A DNA stretch of 25,502 nucleotides from Geobacteraceae bacterium (GTDB lineage Bacteria; Desulfobacterota; Desulfuromonadia; Desulfuromonadales; Geopsychrobacteraceae). The stretch's first letter is position 1, and every line of letters starts with the position of its first letter. The notes beneath the pieces are model-generated. The model was not told where the DNA came from. It made no database searches and saw nothing but the letters and a program-made list of their open reading frames with translations. The stretch spans positions 1 to 25,502 of the forward strand of contig JAMOPE010000458.1 in assembly GCA_027064785.1 (NCBI GenBank). Reading direction: 5' to 3'. A program made the position numbers and the translations under genes. This document shows positions 22,381-25,502 of this stretch, piece after piece.

Positions 22381-23340
22381 ATGACCGTTACTACCACCAC
22401 TGCAGCAACAGAAGAATTAAAAAATGGGGCTCCCCTGTTGATCAATTCAATCGGCAATACGCCACTGGTCGATATTTCGGCTCTTGTGGGAAAACCGGGG
22501 ATCAAACTTCTGGCTAAACTCGAAGGAAACAATCCCGGGGGGTCGGTTAAAGATCGCCCCGCCCTCTATATGATTAATAAAGCCGAGGAAAGTGGTGAGC
22601 TGACTCACGACAAAATTATCCTTGAGCCAACCTCGGGAAACACCGGTATCGCTATCGCCATGATCGGTGCCGCAAAAGGATACAAAGTCAAGCTGGTGAT
22701 GCCTGCCTGCGTCAGCACTGAACGCCGTGGCATCCTTGAAGCTTACGGCGCAGAAACAGTTCTCTCCCCCGGCTGTCAAATGACCGATGGAGCCATCCGG
22801 CTGGCCCACAAAATTCTTGCTGAAGAACCTGATCGCTATTTCATGCCCAATCAATACAGTAATCCCAACAATCCACTGGCCCATTACGAAACAACGGCCC
22901 CGGAAATCATGGAACAAACCGCGGGGGAGATTGATTATTTTGTTGCCGGGTTGGGAACTTCGGGAACGCTGATGGGTATCAGTCGCTATTTTTCAGAACA
23001 TGCTCCACAGGTCAAAGTGGTTGGTATCGAACCGGGGTTAGGTCACAAAATTCAGGGGTTGAAGAATATGCACGAAGCGATTGTCCCTGAAGTCTACGAC
23101 CCTCAGCGATTATCCGACAAGTTACTGGTTGAAGATGAGGTCGCTTATGAGATGAGCCGTAAGCTGGCATTGAAGATGGGATTGTTCGTCGGAATGTCGA
23201 GCGGGGCGGCGGTTGCCGGGGCACTGAGAGTTGCCGAAACACTTGATCACGGCACAATCGTCACGTTGCTTCCCGACCGGGGAGATCGCTACCTGAGCAC
23301 CAATCTGTTCCGCTCTCAGTGTGCGATGTGTCCACCATGA
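22381..23340 (+). CDS. cysM: Cysteine synthase (O-acetylserine sulfhydrylase, CysK/CysM family)
   Basis: This PLP enzyme makes cysteine from O-acetylserine and sulfide or thiosulfate. The 319-residue protein shows the PLP lysine K57 in NPGGSVKDRPALYM, the phosphate loop EPTSGNTGIAIA (about 82-93), the loop GTSGTLMGISRYF, and GMSSGAAVAGALR near the C-terminus. The GGSVKDR form is closer to CysM than to the CysK GSVKDRI form, but the assignment between the two is not firm. The last residues CAMCPP form a CxxC that is not needed for catalysis. The ATG follows the ubiD stop without a gap, and AAGGA lies inside the ubiD end. The pairing of these two functions in one unit is not obviously explained. 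Confidence 0.9.
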   Translation: MTVTTTTAATEELKNGAPLLINSIGNTPLVDISALVGKPGIKLLAKLEGNNPGGSVKDRPALYMINKAEESGELTHDKIILEPTSGNTGIAIAMIGAAKGYKVKLVMPACVSTERRGILEAYGAETVLSPGCQMTDGAIRLAHKILAEEPDRYFMPNQYSNPNNPLAHYETTAPEIMEQTAGEIDYFVAGLGTSGTLMGISRYFSEHAPQVKVVGIEPGLGHKIQGLKNMHEAIVPEVYDPQRLSDKLLVEDEVAYEMSRKLALKMGLFVGMSSGAAVAGALRVAETLDHGTIVTLLPDRGDRYLSTNLFRSQCAMCPP

Positions 23341-23377
23341 TCATCGACTCATCATTTGAAGAGTGCAGACATCAACT

Positions 23378-23398
23378 CCCTCTCCCTCGGGGAGAGGG
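23378..23398. repeat. CCCTCTCCC/GGGAGAGGG palindromic repeat
   Basis: Two perfect nine-base arms with a three-base loop are followed by TTGGGGGGAGAGGA. This type of CCCTCTCCC...GGGAGAGGGTTGGGG element is a common dispersed intergenic repeat in proteobacteria. It stands between the convergent cysM and DMT-transporter genes and may act as a transcription barrier. Confidence 0.75.
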
Positions 23399-23419
23399 TT
23401 GGGGGGAGAGGACATCTCC

Positions 23420-23857
23420 TCAACGCCGATAAATCAGAAAAACCCCGGCAAGCAAAAGAACCACTCCCGCAAGGCGTTTAAAATCGATGGGGATACCACG
23501 CATCCCGAATAAACCATAGTGATCCATCACCAGTCCGGCAATCAGCTGCGAAACAATTGTCAGAGCGAGGACAGCGGTCGTACCGATTCTTGGGACACCG
23601 ACAATTGTCATTGTGACAAAGAAGGCTCCGAACAACCCTCCGGTCAACTGCCACCAGTCAGCATCGGTCGCACGGCGGAAACTTCCATCATGACTTGACA
23701 ACGACAGGATCAGCAAAACCAGCGTTCCAACCGCAAATGAAATTGTTGCTGCCTGTAAAAAGCCGGTTTTCTCGGCAAGACGGGCATTCAACGAGGGCTG
23801 GAGTGCAACTGCGCCACCACCGATCACCATCAGAACAATCAAAACCCAGTTTGCCAT
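23420..23857 (-). CDS. DMT-superfamily small transporter (YdcZ/DUF606 type)
   Basis: This 145-residue inner-membrane protein with about five hydrophobic helices starts MANWVLIVLMVIGGGAVALQ and continues PSLNARLAEKTGF, the DUF606 (YdcZ) N-terminal signature. It also has GGLFGAFFVTMTIVGVPRIG and QLIAGLVMDHYGLFGM, which are equally typical. The substrate is unknown. The frame can be extended upstream to 23962, but that would run through the end of the preceding DksA-like gene. The ATG at 23857 gives the usual family length of about 145-150. The stop of the DksA-like gene is four bases upstream. Confidence 0.88.
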   Translation of the reverse strand: MANWVLIVLMVIGGGAVALQPSLNARLAEKTGFLQAATISFAVGTLVLLILSLSSHDGSFRRATDADWWQLTGGLFGAFFVTMTIVGVPRIGTTAVLALTIVSQLIAGLVMDHYGLFGMRGIPIDFKRLAGVVLLLAGVFLIYRR

Positions 23858-23861
23858 TGAA

Positions 23862-24215
23862 TTATCTTTCACTTTCCTTCTGACAATCAAGGCAGAAGGG
23901 GGATTCGGGCCGCACTTGCAAGCGCGAAAAACCGATTGGTTCTTCACAGCGGCGGCATTCACCGTACCGTTCCGTTTTTATTGCAATCAATGCCGCATCA
24001 ACGAGAATCAGTCGACGCTGATGACCGGCCCGATTCGCTTTTGCCATCGCCTGTTGCTGCAAAGCATCCATTCTTGAGAGACGGCCGATCGGTTGATCGA
24101 GATCAACGGCTTGACTGCTTGCGGAAGAATCGACCAACAAATTTGTCAATTCTGATCTTAACTCCAATAATTTCGTGTGAAGTTCATGTTGCTCCGCAGC
24201 AGTCAACTCTCCCAT
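23862..24215 (-). CDS. DksA/TraR-type C4 zinc-finger protein
   Basis: The 117-residue protein has a helical N-terminal half (GELTAAEQHELHTKLLELRS), then IGRLSRMDALQQQAMAKANR, a typical coiled-coil turn of the family. The zinc finger has Cys87, Cys90, Cys108 and Cys111 (CRRC...FCLDC). DksA-like proteins enter the RNA polymerase secondary channel and modify initiation. Here the tip residue pattern (SRMDALQQQA) resembles the DksA-like proteins in which the key Asp is kept (DALQQ). Its ATG overlaps the stop of the isochorismatase gene (TAATG), so it is translated from the same message. Confidence 0.88.
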   Translation of the reverse strand: MGELTAAEQHELHTKLLELRSELTNLLVDSSASSQAVDLDQPIGRLSRMDALQQQAMAKANRAGHQRRLILVDAALIAIKTERYGECRRCEEPIGFSRLQVRPESPFCLDCQKESER

Positions 24216-24793
24216 TACAGGGTTCGCTGCCGTACCAGTTTTGAGACCGCCTTAAAACCATCGGTCCCGGCACCTTTAACCAGTTGGAACAGAGCTGTCT
24301 CTGTGGTTGTAATCACTGCACCGGCACGTGCTGCAGTGCTGACGGCATTTTCATAGTCACTCACAAAACGCGAGCTGACAGCATCACGTACCAAATGAAC
24401 AATGTAGCCGCGATCCAAAAGATCAAGAACAGTCTGGTAGACACAGACGTGTGTCTCCATCCCGACAATCACAACCTGCTTGGCACCAGTTGCCTCGAGT
24501 GCAGTAAGAAAGCTCTCTTCACCGCAACAACTAAATGCCATTTTTTCAATGCGGCATTGCTCTGCAGCACGATCCAATTCAGCAACGGTATGACCTAGTC
24601 CCTTTGAGTACTGTTCCGTTGCAATAATCGGCAAGTTCAGAGCCTTGAACCCTTCAATTAATAAATTGGTGTGTTCAAGTAACTGTGCGTAGAGATCAGC
24701 ATTCATCGCTGGAACCAACTTCTCCTGGACATCAATGACAACCAGAACAGCTTTTTCATCATCAAGCCAGAATTTTTCTTTAATCGCTCCCAT
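24215..24793 (-). CDS. Isochorismatase-family hydrolase
   Basis: The 192-residue single-domain protein is of the YcaC/nicotinamidase-like cysteine hydrolase family. The catalytic triad is visible as Asp21 (VLVVIDVQEKL), Lys84 (RIEKMAFSCC) and Cys117 (VGMETHVCVYQTV), and the cis-peptide region VGMETHVC is typical. AGAGGAG stands six bases before the ATG. The physiological substrate is unknown; the absence of siderophore genes argues against true isochorismatase. It begins the tightly packed unit hydrolase / DksA-like protein / DMT transporter. Confidence 0.9.
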   Translation of the reverse strand: MGAIKEKFWLDDEKAVLVVIDVQEKLVPAMNADLYAQLLEHTNLLIEGFKALNLPIIATEQYSKGLGHTVAELDRAAEQCRIEKMAFSCCGEESFLTALEATGAKQVVIVGMETHVCVYQTVLDLLDRGYIVHLVRDAVSSRFVSDYENAVSTAARAGAVITTTETALFQLVKGAGTDGFKAVSKLVRQRTL

Positions 24794-24804
24794 GTTCTTC
24801 TCCT

Positions 24805-25026
24805 CTAGATTCGATTCCGCAGAATTCGCATGATTAACACCCCGAGAATTGTCATCAACAATCCAACGCAGACAAACAGATAACCGATGGCATGACCTTC
24901 ACCCCAGCCCCAGAGATCCTGCCCCTTCATAAACAGGATCAACCCGGCACCGCCAAACGTCAACAAACCACCAAGGATATACGATGTAAATGCAATTAAC
25001 GGCCAGAACAGGTCTTTAAACGTCAT
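24805..25026 (-). CDS. Small two-helix membrane protein
   Basis: This 73-residue protein has two hydrophobic helices: LIAFTSYILGGLLTFGGAGL and AIGYLFVCVGLLMTILGVLI. They are separated by FMKGQDLWGWGEGH, with a basic end (MRILRNRI). I do not recognise the family. It follows the membrane cytochrome b after a terminator and precedes the isochorismatase-family gene by 11 bases. The ribosome binding site is only GAGAG. It may belong to either neighbour. Confidence 0.72.
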   Translation of the reverse strand: MTFKDLFWPLIAFTSYILGGLLTFGGAGLILFMKGQDLWGWGEGHAIGYLFVCVGLLMTILGVLIMRILRNRI

Positions 25027-25040
25027 GATTTTTCTCTCAA

Positions 25041-25071
25041 AAGAAAAGGGGCCGCCAACTGGCAGCCCCTT
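25041..25071 (-). terminator. Rho-independent terminator after the cytochrome b gene
   Basis: On the minus strand AAGGGGC and GCCCCTT form a stem with further TGCC/GGCG pairing inside, followed by TTCTTTT. It lies 26 bases after the stop at 25097 and ahead of the small membrane protein gene. Confidence 0.85.
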
Positions 25072-25096
25072 GTTTAAAACTTAACAAAGTTACAGG

Positions 25097-25502
25097 TTAA
25101 AAATGGTGTCCGCCAAAGATGAAAGCATAAATCATCAGCAGAGTTAATGCTACCCCAATCAGCACAGCAGTGAAGCCGAAACCTTTGAAGATGAAATCGT
25201 ACAGCGGACCACTTGGCTTGTCGATTTCGTACTGATCAAGAATTCCTTCTTCTTCATAACGCTTCCACTGATCACCACGTTCTTCTAGGAACTCTTCTTT
25301 AGGTAATTCACCGTTGAAGACAACGAAGTCCATCGGGAATTTCTCCGGCCGGCCATGGGTGTTGAAGAAGTGGACAGTGAAGATGAATCCGGTTGCCAGC
25401 AACGCTTCATCTGAGTGAATGATTGTTGCAACGTTGAAGACCCAGCCCGGCAATGCAGCACCGAAGAACTCTGGGAACCAGAGCATCAGACCCGAACCAC
25501 CG
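25097..25502 (-). CDS. C-terminal part of a membrane cytochrome b-type subunit (runs off window)
   Basis: The visible 134 residues lack the N-terminus. They begin inside a helix ([20 protein letters not shown]), continue with [20 protein letters not shown] and [20 protein letters not shown], then a soluble loop ending [13 protein letters not shown] and a final helix ([20 protein letters not shown]). IHSDEALLA and [13 protein letters not shown] hold histidines at helix edges, like the haem b ligands of the HydC/FdnI-type diheme cytochromes found in Geobacter relatives, including the membrane half of CbcL. A quinone-linked cytochrome b is therefore likely. The upstream context is beyond the window. 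Without the N-terminus a fused multihaem domain cannot be excluded. Confidence 0.8.
   Translation of the reverse strand, partial: GGSGLMLWFPEFFGAALPGWVFNVATIIHSDEALLATGFIFTVHFFNTHGRPEKFPMDFVVFNGELPKEEFLEERGDQWKRYEEEGILDQYEIDKPSGPLYDFIFKGFGFTAVLIGVALTLLMIYAFIFGGHHF

Noticed and set aside
23341..23420. CRISPR-like or tandem repeat after cysM
   Set aside because: Only one palindromic unit is present; there is no array of regularly spaced copies.
1..25502. tRNA, rRNA, transposase or phage genes
   Set aside because: No tRNA-like cloverleaf, rRNA segment, transposase motif or integrase was recognised while reading the window.

Overview
The window looks like a chromosomal segment of an anaerobic, respiring deltaproteobacterium of the Desulfuromonas/Geobacter/Pelobacter type. 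The grounds are a complex I operon, a multiheme cytochrome/FeS/NrfD quinone-redox module, sensors with c-type haem motifs, sigma-54 control with an NtrC-type activator, and moderate GC content. The taxon is inferred from gene content; no search was run.

Layout. (1) 1-6.2 kb, minus strand: complex I genes nuoA-B-C-D-H-I-J-K-L, with nuoL cut by the window edge. nuoE, nuoF and nuoG are absent from their usual place between nuoD and nuoH. The nuoA upstream region holds a sigma-70-like promoter, a perfect palindrome, and a 16-bp motif that recurs at 15.7 kb. (2) 6.5-9.1 kb, minus strand: an ABC-2 exporter (ATPase and permease) followed by hslO (Hsp33). (3) 9.2-10.4 kb, plus strand: a SAM methyltransferase, whose ribosome binding site appears to be supplied by a G-rich palindromic repeat, and a small parvulin isomerase ending at a bidirectional terminator. 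(4) 10.4-15.1 kb, minus strand: a respiratory module reading, in transcription order, small membrane protein, 52-residue membrane peptide (found by reading the sequence), five-haem cytochrome c, Tat-exported 4x[4Fe-4S] protein, NrfD-type quinone-site protein, a c-haem/HAMP sensor without a kinase, and a membrane protein. It resembles the Cbc/Qrc/Hmc-type menaquinol:cytochrome c modules. (5) 14.9-16.8 kb: four copies of a small signal-peptide plus one-helix protein with a 'QLVPA' core. One is a frameshifted pseudogene and one is fused behind a degenerate response-regulator receiver. (6) 17.3-20.4 kb: a convergent pair made of an NtrC-family sigma-54 activator and a membrane histidine kinase with c-haem motifs. 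(7) 20.5-23.3 kb: a UbiD-family decarboxylase and cysM. (8) 23.4-25.5 kb, minus strand: a DMT/YdcZ transporter, a DksA/TraR zinc-finger protein, an isochorismatase-family hydrolase, a small two-helix protein, and the end of a membrane cytochrome b.

Working model (inference). The haem-bearing kinase senses periplasmic redox state or a ligand and signals to the sigma-54 activator. The activator turns on GG-N10-GC promoters in front of the QLVPA tandem genes and the cytochrome/FeS/NrfD module. That module carries its own kinase-less paralogue of the haem sensor. The tandem QLVPA proteins, the receiver-QLVPA fusion and the small peptide are the least familiar parts and the best candidates for an undescribed system.
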